Assembly (NCBI GenBank): GCA_034189505.1
Contig: JAXHUR010000001.1
Location: forward strand, 74,965-138,964
Source: Geoalkalibacter_A sp034189505
Lineage (GTDB): Bacteria; Desulfobacterota; Desulfuromonadia; Desulfuromonadales; Geoalkalibacteraceae
Reading direction: 5' to 3'
Length of the DNA stretch: 64,000 nucleotides
Shown: piece by piece, positions 41,611 through 53,052 of the stretch
Layout: each line of letters opens with the position of its first letter
Position numbering within the stretch: the stretch's first letter is position 1
Position numbers and translations under genes: made by a program
Notes under the pieces: generated by a model
Seen by the model: the letters and a program-made list of their open reading frames with translations, nothing else
Told to the model about the DNA's origin: nothing
Databases searched by the model: none

Positions 41611-43290
41611 TCAGCCGGTGGGAAAAAGGACGCCAAAGGTCGTGCCTTCGCCGTCGGTCTCTTCCAGAAAAATAAGTCCGCCCATGCGATTGAGAATGGC
41701 CTTGCAGATGGCCAGCCCGATTCCAACCCCGGTCGGTTTTTCCGTGTTGATATCGCCCAGCTGCGTGTACTCGTTAAAAATATCCTCGCTGGCTTCCTGC
41801 GGCACCGCCAGGCCGTCGTTATGAATCTTCATATAGACATGCGGCCTCTCTTCCACCAGTCGGTTTTCCAGCCGCACCAGAATCCCTCCTCCCGGTCGGT
41901 TGAATTTGACCGCGTTGTCCACCAGGGCGTTGATCAGCATGGCCACCTTTTCAGGGTCGCCATAAATGTCGTGGAGATCCGGTGGGATTTCCACCTGGGT
42001 TGTGATCTCTTTTTCGTTGATTTCGTAGCCTTTGCGGTTCATCGCTTCGCTGAGCAGACCCTCGATGGAGAAACTGCGCCAGTCCCATTGCTCCCCGCCG
42101 GAATCAATGGTGAACAGGCGCAGCATGCCGGAGATCAGCTTCTCCATGTGGAGGCTTTCGGAGTGCACCTTGCCCAGGTAGTCACGCAGCTCGTCCCGGT
42201 CGATATGATCGAAAAAGTTGATGATCAGATCCACGAAACCGAGGATTGAAGTCAGCGGAGTTTTGAGTTCGTGAGAGAGATTACAGACCAGTTTGGATCG
42301 TGCCTTGTTGAACTTGACCAGGTGCAGGTTGGCCTCTTCAAGCTCCCGCGCCTGCTGGCGCAGGTTGGAAACAAGCTTGAAATTTTCAATGGCGAGTGCA
42401 ACCTGGTGGGCGATGGTGGTCAGAAGATTCTGGTCTTCAACGTGAAAGGTCTCGCCGGAGAGCTTGTTGTTGACGTTGATGACGCCCAGCACCCGGTCCT
42501 TGATGCGGATGGGGACGGACAACAGCGACTGGTTCTTGTAACGCTCGGCGTCCCCTGCGGAATGGAACCGCTGATCCCGTGAAAGATCCGCGATCAGCAC
42601 CGGACGTCCGGTCGCCAGGACATGCCCTGAAATACCCTCGCCCGGCGCAACCTTGGCCCGGCTCATGATATCCGTAGAAAGCCCGCGCGCCGCGGCAATG
42701 GAAAGATTGCCGTCGTCATCGCGCAGCATCATCGACACCATTTCCACATTGGCCGAAAGGCTGATCGAATCCACGATCTTGTCGAAGAGGATTTGCAGAT
42801 CATCGCCGTTGCTGGCCGTTTCACCGATCTTCTTGAGAAGAATCAGGTCGGACAGCCGGCGCTGCGCCTCTCGCTGAGCGGCGGCTTCATGGAGCGAGGC
42901 GCGGTGAACATCAACCGCACGGCGCACCGACTCGATCAGTTCGTCCTCTTCCAGGGGTTTGACCAGGTAGTCAAGAGCACCATGACGCAGCACCTGTCGG
43001 GCCGCGGAAAAATCCTGGTGCGAGGAAATGATAATGACCGGCAGTTCAGGATACTGCTCTCGTACCATGCGCAGCACATTAAGCCCATCCATCTCGGGCA
43101 TGTCCAGATCCGTCAGCACCACACAGACGTTCTCCTGGGCCAGCAGTGTGCGCGCTTCCCCGCCGTGATTCGAGTCGAGCACCCGAAAACCGTGCTTTTC
43201 CAGATCATTGCGAACAGACTGGCGGAAAAAAGGCGTATCATCAACAACCAGAATGGTCGGCGCCACCTCGTTCCTGTCAGCCAGATCCAT
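41611..43290 (-). CDS. Hybrid REC-GAF-histidine kinase
   Basis: 559 residues, soluble. The receiver domain (about 12-130) has D61 in VVLTDLDMPEMDG and a lysine in YLVKPLEED. A GAF domain (about 165-305, EGISGHVLATGRPVLIADLS then LSVPIRIKDRVLGVINVNN) is typical of small-ligand or redox sensing. A coiled coil leads to the HisKA box SHELKTPLTSILGF and an HATPase with PTGVGIGLAICKAI. The start ATG 43290 follows GGGGGAG. It lies between secA and argJ in the same direction with short gaps, an unusual place for a signalling gene. Confidence 0.88.
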   Translation of the reverse strand: MDLADRNEVAPTILVVDDTPFFRQSVRNDLEKHGFRVLDSNHGGEARTLLAQENVCVVLTDLDMPEMDGLNVLRMVREQYPELPVIIISSHQDFSAARQVLRHGALDYLVKPLEEDELIESVRRAVDVHRASLHEAAAQREAQRRLSDLILLKKIGETASNGDDLQILFDKIVDSISLSANVEMVSMMLRDDDGNLSIAAARGLSTDIMSRAKVAPGEGISGHVLATGRPVLIADLSRDQRFHSAGDAERYKNQSLLSVPIRIKDRVLGVINVNNKLSGETFHVEDQNLLTTIAHQVALAIENFKLVSNLRQQARELEEANLHLVKFNKARSKLVCNLSHELKTPLTSILGFVDLIINFFDHIDRDELRDYLGKVHSESLHMEKLISGMLRLFTIDSGGEQWDWRSFSIEGLLSEAMNRKGYEINEKEITTQVEIPPDLHDIYGDPEKVAMLINALVDNAVKFNRPGGGILVRLENRLVEERPHVYMKIHNDGLAVPQEASEDIFNEYTQLGDINTEKPTGVGIGLAICKAILNRMGGLIFLEETDGEGTTFGVLFPTG

Positions 43291-43326
43291 GCCCATCTCC
43301 CCCTGATTCACCCCGCCATGCCCCTT

Positions 43327-46017
<2,691 letters not shown>

Positions 46018-46171
46018 TTACAAACTCCAAGCCCTGCCGAGCAATCGACACCCTTCGGCGGCGGCAGGACGTACTTTGATATTGTAGGTGGGAAAAGCAG
46101 TCAGGCAGTTGATGAAAAAGCATCAGTAAAAATAAAAAGCCAACTTTTTCATGAACTTTACCAGGGCAGGA

Positions 46172-46200
46172 ATTTTAGCACATCCCCCATAGAGCCACAA
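46172..46200 (-). promoter_or_regulatory. Candidate promoter for secA
   Basis: Minus strand TTGTGG, 17 bases, TAAAAT. Between it and the start lies an inverted repeat ATGAAAAAG/CTTTTTCAT (46112-46120 and 46144-46152), which could be an operator or leader hairpin. The rest of the 268-base gap shows nothing more. Confidence 0.45.
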
Positions 46201-46285
46201 GAACAAAGCAGTGCGCAACTCTGGAAAAACACAAACAATCCGGGCGAAAGCCGGGATCAGGACCCGCCCGCTGCCGCCGGAGATC

Positions 46286-47182
46286 TCAGAGAAATTTATA
46301 AGGATTAACAGGAATCTGATTCAGGCGCACTTCGTAATGAACATGCGGACCGGTCGAACTGCCGGTGCTGCCGACGGCGGCGATCTTCTGTCCGCGCCTG
46401 ACCCGATCACCAACCTTGACATGGATGCGTGAGTTATGGGCGTAGAAGGTCTGGTAACCGTAGCCGTGGTCGACGACCACCAGCTTGCCGTACCCCTCCA
46501 CGCTCTGCGCACGGCTGACGATCCCGTCGGCAGTGGCTATGACCGGTGTTCCCGTCCGGCAGGCGATATCGATGCCTTCATGCATTTTACGTACGCCACT
46601 AAAGGGGGAATTGCGCATGCCGAACCCCGAAGTAATCCAGCCATTGGTGGGCCTGCCAAAAGGGGTAGCCGCCAACAGGGAGCTTTGATCGTTGAGAAAA
46701 CCGCGAATCTGCTCCTGGCTGTCGCGACGCAGGGAAATAGCCTCACGTATCCGGTCAATTTCACGTTGCAGATCGGAGGCCTCTTCCATCGGAGAAATTT
46801 CAGCAGGGCCGCCCACGCCGGTATCGGGCTCGAGCGCTGCGGGAGTAAACTCGGCCAGCACCCTGACCTTGGCATCATTTTGTGCGAGCACGACCATCTG
46901 GCGCTGGAGAGACTCAAGTTCGCGGGAAAGCTCGCGCATGGCCACATCCTGCGAAACATGGGCCTGGCGCAGCCACTCAAGCTCACCAATGTCGGCCCTG
47001 TTGCGCGTCAAATCCCAACTCATGAACCCCAGCGCACCAAACAGCAGGAAAAGCGCAACAACGGCAAGACGCAGCGTCCCACGCCGCAGAACCACCCGCC
47101 GCACCTGCTGTGCGTCTTCAGGGATTACCAGGATTGTGAATTTTCCGTTGGCCAAACGAAAACCTTTCTTTTCGGATTGCAC
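46286..47182 (-). CDS. M23-family peptidase (LytM-type, membrane-anchored)
   Basis: 298 residues, GTG start. A single transmembrane helix at about 36-55 (LRLAVVALFLLFGALGFMSW) is followed by a periplasmic coiled coil (about 60-150, SRELESLQRQMVVLAQND) and a C-terminal LytM domain. The zinc ligands are visible: MHEGIDIACRTG (H and D) and GPHVHYEVRLN (HxH). It therefore looks catalytically complete and would cut peptide crossbridges in the wall. It lies 268 bases upstream of secA in the same direction. Confidence 0.92.
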   Translation of the reverse strand: MQSEKKGFRLANGKFTILVIPEDAQQVRRVVLRRGTLRLAVVALFLLFGALGFMSWDLTRNRADIGELEWLRQAHVSQDVAMRELSRELESLQRQMVVLAQNDAKVRVLAEFTPAALEPDTGVGGPAEISPMEEASDLQREIDRIREAISLRRDSQEQIRGFLNDQSSLLAATPFGRPTNGWITSGFGMRNSPFSGVRKMHEGIDIACRTGTPVIATADGIVSRAQSVEGYGKLVVVDHGYGYQTFYAHNSRIHVKVGDRVRRGQKIAAVGSTGSSTGPHVHYEVRLNQIPVNPYKFL

Positions 47183-47265
47183 AGCTCGAACAACAACTCT
47201 TTTATTACGAAATATTAAAGGCTTTTGTCAAGAAATTCGCAGTTCAACCCAACTTTCAGCGTCAT

Positions 47266-47715
47266 TCAAAGGTCGATGCAGACCGCAATTTCATCGCAAT
47301 CGGGGAATTTGGCACACTTCAGACAGTCGCCCCAGATCTTGTGCGGGAGTTCACTTTTTTCAATCTCTCGAAACCCGATTTTTGCAAAAAAGCCAGGTTT
47401 GTAAGTCAGGGCAAAGACACGGCGCAGCCTCAGCTCCCGGGCCTCTTCCAGACAGACTTCGACCAGGCTGCGGCCAATGCCTCGGCCGGATGCGGATTCT
47501 GCCACTGCGAGAGAGCGCACTTCGGCCAGATCCTCCCAGCAGATACTGAGACAAACAGTCCCGAGTACGGTGCCCTGTTCATCGAAGACATAAAAATCAC
47601 GAATGTTTTCATAAATCTCGGAAAGCGAACGGGGCAGCATCAGCCCATCCCGCGAATAATCCATCAATAGTTTCTGAATTGCCTTGGCATCAGGGATCAG
47701 GGCTTTGCGGATCAT
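47266..47715 (-). CDS. argA: Short-type N-acetylglutamate synthase / GNAT acetyltransferase
   Basis: 149 residues of GNAT fold. The acetyl-CoA site is VRSLAVAESASGRGIGRSLV. The end LPHKIWGDCLKCAKFPDCDE is characteristic of the short ArgA-like synthases described from Geobacter-type bacteria, which lack the amino-acid-kinase domain of classical ArgA. The reaction is glutamate plus acetyl-CoA to N-acetylglutamate, the first arginine step. ATG 47715 follows GGATGG. It lies 66 bases behind recN. Confidence 0.85.
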   Translation of the reverse strand: MIRKALIPDAKAIQKLLMDYSRDGLMLPRSLSEIYENIRDFYVFDEQGTVLGTVCLSICWEDLAEVRSLAVAESASGRGIGRSLVEVCLEEARELRLRRVFALTYKPGFFAKIGFREIEKSELPHKIWGDCLKCAKFPDCDEIAVCIDL

Positions 47716-47781
47716 GTGTGCCATCCTTTCGGCCGCACCGTACTGCGGCGCGACGCCAACAAGGTAAAAGCCAATAAACGG

Positions 47782-49455
47782 TCAGCGCACCACGGAAGAG
47801 CTGATCAGCTCACGTGCGTGTTCAAGACTGCGCTCGGTGGTGCGCGCGCCTCCAAGCATGCGGGCCATCTCCCGGACCCGCCCCTGCTCATCCAACAGCT
47901 CAACTTCGGTGCGGGTTCGTCCGTCGACCTCGGACTTTGCGATAAGGTACTGCCGGTCGGCAAAAGCGGCCACCTGGGGCAGATGTGTCACGCACAGCAC
48001 CTGCTGCTCCGACGCCAGAGAGCGCAGCTTCTCACCGACCCGCGTGGCGGTCACGCCACCGATGCCGGCGTCGACTTCATCAAAAATGAGGGTTTGAGTT
48101 TCATGTCCCGGGGCGGCTCGCTTCAGCGCAAGCATGATACGGGACAATTCGCCGCCGGAGGCGATGCGGGCCATGGGACGGGCTTCCTCACCGGGATTAG
48201 GCGCAAGAAAAAATTCGACTTTCTCCAGCCCATTGGCAGAAAAGTCATCAAGCGGGGCACAGCGGATCTCGAAACGGGCCTGCCCCATGGCCAGGTCCGT
48301 CAGTTCATGCTCCACCTTCCGCGCAAGATCGAGGGCCGCCTGTCGCCGACGGGCAGAGAGTTCCTCGCCGCAGTCGCGGACATCCTTTTCGCACTGTTCG
48401 ATACGGGCGGCGACCTGTGCGCGCGATTCATCGATATCTTCAAGCTCCGAGAGTTCCTTGTCGATCTGGTCGCGATACGCCAGGATGTCGGCGACGGTGC
48501 TGCCGTATTTGCGCTTCAGCCCGGCCAGCACGGCGAGACGGTTTTCCACTTCATCAAGGCGCTGGGGATCGAAGGTCAGGGCTTCGGAATAACTGCGCAG
48601 CTGCGCGGCGACATCCTCCAGGCTGTATTGAGCACTGCGCAGGACCTCGGCAAAATCGCCCAGGCGTGAATCCACATCAAGCAGCGCTTCAAGGGAGGCC
48701 GCCGCCTGGTCGACAACCTCGCAGACGGCTCCATCCTCCCCATACAGAAGGTCGAATCCGCCCAGCGTCGCGGCAGTGAGTTTTTCAGCATGCTGCAGCA
48801 GGCGCTTTTCAGTCTCAAGCTCATCGTCTTCCCCCTCCTGGAGATGCGCTGCGGCAATTTCGCTGCTTTGGAAAGAGAGCAGATCGATACGCTGCCGTCT
48901 CTCGCGCTCGCCGGTTTCCAGCCGGGCCAGATCCTCGCGAGCCTGCCTGAGATTTTCGTAAGCCTTGCGATAGCAGGCAAGAAGAGGTCCGCTGCCGGCA
49001 AAATCATCAAGCAGCTTCAGGTGGTTTTCAGACTTGAGCAGGCTTTGGTGCTCATGCTGGCCATAGATGGTCACCAGTTTTTCGGCGACAGACTGCAGCT
49101 GTCCCAAGGTAACCAGGGCGCCGTTGAGAAACACGCGATTTTTGCCGTTGCGGCTCACGAGGCGGCGAATCAGAACCTCCGAGCCGTCGAAGTCGATCGC
49201 CCCCTCCTCGAACAGCGGCGCGAGTTCAGCCGCCGTCTGCTCGTCGATCTCAAATAAGGCCTCCACTGCGGATTCATCCTCTCCGGTGCGGATATCGTCG
49301 GCGCGCGCCCGCGCGCCAAGCAGCAGGCCGACCGCACCAAGAAGGATGGACTTGCCTGCGCCGGTCTCTCCGCTGAGAACGTTGAAGCCGGAGCCGAAAC
49401 GCACATGCAGCCGGTCGATAATCGCAAAGTTGCGGATGTTGAGATCGGTCAGCAC
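47782..49455 (-). CDS. recN: DNA repair protein RecN
   Basis: 557 residues. This SMC-like ATPase for double-strand break repair begins at a GTG directly after the nadK stop (VLTDLNIRNFAIIDRLHVRF). Walker A is VLSGETGAGKSILLGAVGLL, with a long coiled coil (about 150-380) and the ABC signature RIASGGELSRIMLALKR followed by LIFDEVDAGIGG. The frame is open upstream, but the GTG matches the family N-terminus. The nadK-recN pairing is common in bacteria. Confidence 0.95.
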   Translation of the reverse strand: MLTDLNIRNFAIIDRLHVRFGSGFNVLSGETGAGKSILLGAVGLLLGARARADDIRTGEDESAVEALFEIDEQTAAELAPLFEEGAIDFDGSEVLIRRLVSRNGKNRVFLNGALVTLGQLQSVAEKLVTIYGQHEHQSLLKSENHLKLLDDFAGSGPLLACYRKAYENLRQAREDLARLETGERERRQRIDLLSFQSSEIAAAHLQEGEDDELETEKRLLQHAEKLTAATLGGFDLLYGEDGAVCEVVDQAAASLEALLDVDSRLGDFAEVLRSAQYSLEDVAAQLRSYSEALTFDPQRLDEVENRLAVLAGLKRKYGSTVADILAYRDQIDKELSELEDIDESRAQVAARIEQCEKDVRDCGEELSARRRQAALDLARKVEHELTDLAMGQARFEIRCAPLDDFSANGLEKVEFFLAPNPGEEARPMARIASGGELSRIMLALKRAAPGHETQTLIFDEVDAGIGGVTATRVGEKLRSLASEQQVLCVTHLPQVAAFADRQYLIAKSEVDGRTRTEVELLDEQGRVREMARMLGGARTTERSLEHARELISSSVVR

Positions 49456-49456
49456 G

Positions 49457-50311
49457 TCAGCGCTCCCCCCAGCGTAATTTGGCCCGCAGCACCTCGAAAT
49501 AATTCTTGCTCGGGCTCTTGACCAGCATGGTGCGGGTCTGTGAGCGACGCAGCTCAACCACATCGCCGCCGCGCAGCGGCATGCCGACCTGCCCATCGGC
49601 TGTCAGCACCACATGCTGGTCCTGGAATTTAACCTCGATGCGGATCACCGACTTGCTCGAAACGATCACCGGCCGGTTGGTCAGCATATGAGGGCAGATA
49701 GGCGAGATGACGAGGCAGTTAAGGCCGGGGTAAACAATCGGCCCGCCGGCGGCCAGGTTGTATGCGGTGGAACCGGTGGGTGTAGCAATAATCAGCCCGT
49801 CGGCTTTGAATGTCGTCAGGTAATCCTGATCGACCCAGGCTTCCATATCGATAATGCGCGCCAGGGCCCCTTTGTTGATTACGGCATCGTTAAGAACGGA
49901 ATAGCGTGCAATTTCGTTTCCGTCGCGGCACACCACTGCGTCGAGCATTAAACGGCCGGAAACCTCGAAATCTCCTTTAACCACCCGTTCAAGCGTGGTA
50001 AAAGTCTCATCCTGCGTGATCTCTGTAAGAAATCCCAGGCTTCCGAGATTGACGCCGAGGATCGGCTTCATGCGCGCCCCGACATGACGGGCGACGGAAA
50101 TCAGGGTTCCATCCCCCCCCAGAACAATGATCAGATCCGAGTGCTCGGGGATCTCGTCATCCACATAATCGCGCGTGACACCGAGAGCAGTGGCAAGGTC
50201 CTCCTCAAGCATCACCTCGATATTGCGCGCGAGCAGCCAGTTCATGACCTCGCGTCCGAAACCGACGGCGTCGGGATGATGTTTTTTTGCGTAGAGTCCA
50301 ACTCTCTTCAT
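49457..50311 (-). CDS. nadK: NAD kinase
   Basis: 284 residues. It phosphorylates NAD to NADP. It has the signature IIVLGGDGTLISVARHVG (GGDG), NLGSLGFLTEI, the NE/D motif region YSVLNDAVINKGALARIID, and TPTGSTAYNLAAGGPIVYP. ATG 50311 follows GGAGGATTCCGG; an upstream open frame is ignored. It is divergent from rarA and coupled to recN. Confidence 0.96.
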   Translation of the reverse strand: MKRVGLYAKKHHPDAVGFGREVMNWLLARNIEVMLEEDLATALGVTRDYVDDEIPEHSDLIIVLGGDGTLISVARHVGARMKPILGVNLGSLGFLTEITQDETFTTLERVVKGDFEVSGRLMLDAVVCRDGNEIARYSVLNDAVINKGALARIIDMEAWVDQDYLTTFKADGLIIATPTGSTAYNLAAGGPIVYPGLNCLVISPICPHMLTNRPVIVSSKSVIRIEVKFQDQHVVLTADGQVGMPLRGGDVVELRRSQTRTMLVKSPSKNYFEVLRAKLRWGER

Positions 50312-50447
50312 CCGGAATCCTCCTTGATTGCCGTCGGAAATTAACACAGCTCGGGCTCCGAGTCTATCCCCGTCGAGGGCATCCGCGGCAGTTGTTGCAG
50401 CAGGAATCCTTATGCTAGAATCGCTCCGACAGGAGATAAAATCTAAA

Positions 50448-51785
50448 ATGGACCTATTTGAACACAGCAGTCAGGACTCTCCAGATGCCCCGCTTGCCGA
50501 ACGGATGCGGCCGCGCAGCCTTGACGAAGTCGTCGGGCAGCAGCATCTTGTCGGCGCGGGGAAACCCCTGCGCCGTCTGATCGAAACCGACCGGATATCC
50601 TCCCTGATTTTCTGGGGACCGCCGGGCACGGGCAAGACAACTCTGGCCCAGGTCATCGCGCACACCACCCGCAGCCACTTTGTTTCTTTCTCGGCCGTGC
50701 TGCAGGGGGTCAAAGACGTGCGGGAGATTGTTGCCAAAGCGCGGGAAGATAAAGCCTACCACGGCCGCAAGACCCTGCTGTTCATCGACGAGATTCACCG
50801 TTTCAACAAGGCGCAGCAGGATGCCTTTCTCCCCCACGTCGAACGCGGCGACATCATCCTGATCGGTGCAACAACCGAAAACCCGTCCTTTGAGGTCAAT
50901 GCCGCATTGCTGTCGCGCTCACGGGTCTTTGTCCTTCATCCCCTCGACGCCGAGGCCATCGGCGCGCTGCTGCGCCGCGCCCTGAGCGACCCGCGCGGCC
51001 TCGGCGAGCGCGGCATGGAACTTGAGCAGGAGGCTTTTGACTTTATCGTCGAGAGCGCCGATGGCGACGCGCGCGCCGCCTTGAATGCTCTGGAAGTCGC
51101 AACCCTGTCAGCCGAAGGCCATGTCCTGACACGGAGCCACGTTGCAGAAAGCCTGCAGAAAAAGCCGCTGCTTTATGACAAAGGTGGAGAAGAGCATTAC
51201 AACGTCATCTCCGCATTGATCAAAAGCATGCGCGGCTCCGACCCGGACGCCGCCCTCTACTGGCTGGCGCGCATGCTGGAGGCCGGCGACGATCCCCTGT
51301 TCATTGCCCGCCGCCTGGTTATCTTCGCATCCGAAGATGTGGGCAATGCCGACCCGCGCGGCCTGCAGGTCGCCCTTGCCGTTCAGCAGGCGGTCCATTT
51401 CATCGGACTGCCCGAAGCCCGGATCAACCTGGCGCAGGGCGTGACCTATCTTGCCACGGCACCCAAAAGCAACGCTTCGTATGCCGGCATCAACGCCGCC
51501 TTGAAGGAAGTGCGCAACAGCGGCGCGCTGCCGGTGCCGATGCACATCCGCAACGCACCGACATCCCTGATGAAAGAGCTGGGATACGGGCGCGATTACC
51601 GCTACGCTCACGACTATGAGCACGGCGTAGCGCCCCAGACTCATCTGCCCGACCTATTGGCGGAGCGGCAGTTCTATATCCCCACGGATCGCGGCTATGA
51701 GAAAATGATCGGCGAGCGCATGCGCTATCACGAATCCCTGCGGCGCGGAAAAAAGCGCGGCGACGATCCGAAGGACCCGTCATAA
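50448..51785 (+). CDS. rarA: Replication-associated recombination protein RarA (MgsA)
   Basis: 445 residues, AAA+ clamp-loader-like ATPase. The N-terminus RPRSLDEVVGQQHLVG is followed by Walker A WGPPGTGKTTLAQVIAH, Walker B LLFIDEIHRFNKAQQDAFL, sensor 1 ATTENPSFEVNAALLSRSR, and the MgsA C-terminal part (AKSNASYAGI-like segment TAPKSNASYAGINAALKEV, DYEHGVAPQTHLPD). It acts at stalled forks. ATG 50448 follows AGGAG by 12 bases; ATG 50412 is an alternative. The 150 bases behind it, up to the convergent amrS, hold only inverted repeats. Confidence 0.93.
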   Translation: MDLFEHSSQDSPDAPLAERMRPRSLDEVVGQQHLVGAGKPLRRLIETDRISSLIFWGPPGTGKTTLAQVIAHTTRSHFVSFSAVLQGVKDVREIVAKAREDKAYHGRKTLLFIDEIHRFNKAQQDAFLPHVERGDIILIGATTENPSFEVNAALLSRSRVFVLHPLDAEAIGALLRRALSDPRGLGERGMELEQEAFDFIVESADGDARAALNALEVATLSAEGHVLTRSHVAESLQKKPLLYDKGGEEHYNVISALIKSMRGSDPDAALYWLARMLEAGDDPLFIARRLVIFASEDVGNADPRGLQVALAVQQAVHFIGLPEARINLAQGVTYLATAPKSNASYAGINAALKEVRNSGALPVPMHIRNAPTSLMKELGYGRDYRYAHDYEHGVAPQTHLPDLLAERQFYIPTDRGYEKMIGERMRYHESLRRGKKRGDDPKDPS

Positions 51786-51936
51786 TGAGAGTCCCGTGGG
51801 GCCCCACCCTGGTCCTGCTTCTGGCAAGTCAAAATGAAGGCGCATCAGCAAACGTCGCAGTACAGTCCTGGAGGCCCTGGCAGGTGCCTGCAGCGCGCCT
51901 TCGGCCGGCATCCCCGTCCGGGGAAGAGGTAAGGCA

Positions 51937-52956
51937 CTAATCCAGACCGACTCCGACTATGCGGGCTCCGCATTCACGGCACTTCCCATGATCAAGGCGG
52001 CAGGTGCCAAGGCGAAAGCCGCGCCGCTCGATGACCAGCGCGCCACACTGGGGACAGAAGGTGCTTTCCCCCTCCACATCCGCGACATTCCCGGTATAGA
52101 CATAGTGCAGCCCGGCTTCTTGACCGATACGACGTGCTCGAAGCAGGGTTTTCGGAGGGGTTGGAGGCACGTCGTTCATGCGATAAGTCGGGTAAAATGC
52201 GGTCACATGCCAGGGGGTATCCGCTCCCAACTCATCCACAATAAATGAAGCCATCGCCTGCAGTTCGTCAGGCGTGTCGTTATGTTCCGGGATCAGCAAC
52301 GTGGTCACCTCCAGCCAGATTCCCAGCCGACGATAATCGCGCAGGCACTCCAGCACAGCTGCCAGGCTCGCGCCAGTCACTTCGCGGTAAAACTTGTCGG
52401 AAAACGCTTTCAGATCAATATTGGCTGCATCGAGGTACGGAGCAATTTTTTCCAAAGCTTCGGTTGTGATATAGCCATTGCTGACAAAAACATTTTTCAG
52501 CCCGGCCTCGCGGGCCAGCACGGCCGTATCGTAGGCATATTCAAAGAAGATGGTGGGTTCGGTGTAGGTATAGGCGATAGAGCGGCACCCGGCATCCAGC
52601 GCGCGGGAGACAATCTGTTCCGGTGAACGGGGCTGGCCGGGGATCTCTCCGCCTCCCTCGCGAGACAGTTGGGAAATCTGATAGTTCTGACAGTGCAGGC
52701 AGTGAAAATTGCAGCCGGCGGTTGCAACGGACAAGCTCCGCGTGCCGGGCAGGAAATGAAACAGCGGCTTTTTTTCGATCGGGTCAACGTGCTCGGCAAT
52801 GCTCAACCCATAGACCAGGGTATAGAGCGTACCGTCGCGATTCTCCCGCACGCCGCATATTCCGCGCCGGCCGGGCGCAATACGGCAGTGAAACCGACAC
52901 AGATTGCAGTGGACGCGGTTCTGATCGAGAGGTTCCCAGAATTGAGCCTTTTTCAT
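51937..52956 (-). CDS. amrS: AmmeMemoRadiSam system radical SAM enzyme AmrS
   Basis: 339 residues. It has an N-terminal cysteine set (VHCNLCRFHCRIAPGRRGIC), then the radical SAM motif ATAGCNFHCLHCQNYQIS, the family core PTIFFEYAYDTAVLAREAG, and a C-terminal zinc-ribbon-like tail (STFCPQCGALVIERRG, CRLDHGKCRECGARI). AmrS normally works with an AMMECR1-domain AmrA and a Memo-like AmrB in an unknown pathway. Neither partner is within this window. ATG 52956 has AGGAGG 8 bases upstream. Confidence 0.92.
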   Translation of the reverse strand: MKKAQFWEPLDQNRVHCNLCRFHCRIAPGRRGICGVRENRDGTLYTLVYGLSIAEHVDPIEKKPLFHFLPGTRSLSVATAGCNFHCLHCQNYQISQLSREGGGEIPGQPRSPEQIVSRALDAGCRSIAYTYTEPTIFFEYAYDTAVLAREAGLKNVFVSNGYITTEALEKIAPYLDAANIDLKAFSDKFYREVTGASLAAVLECLRDYRRLGIWLEVTTLLIPEHNDTPDELQAMASFIVDELGADTPWHVTAFYPTYRMNDVPPTPPKTLLRARRIGQEAGLHYVYTGNVADVEGESTFCPQCGALVIERRGFRLGTCRLDHGKCRECGARIVGVGLD

Positions 52957-53052
52957 AACGCCAGCCTCCTGCCAGGGTTCAGTCGTTGCAGGTTCGTGGT
53001 TCATTATAACAAAAACTCTTCATTCGCGAGGAATGCGTTCAGATATCCGCGC

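Noticed and set aside
46240..46258. CCGGGC-GAAA-GCCGG hairpin behind the M23 gene
   Set aside because: The stem needs a bulge and the T-run is interrupted, so it is too weak to call a terminator.
51796..51807. Perfect 12-bp palindrome GTGGGGCCCCAC and nearby inverted repeats between rarA and amrS
   Set aside because: No loop, no T-run and no second copy; may contribute to termination of the convergent genes but is not supported enough to list.
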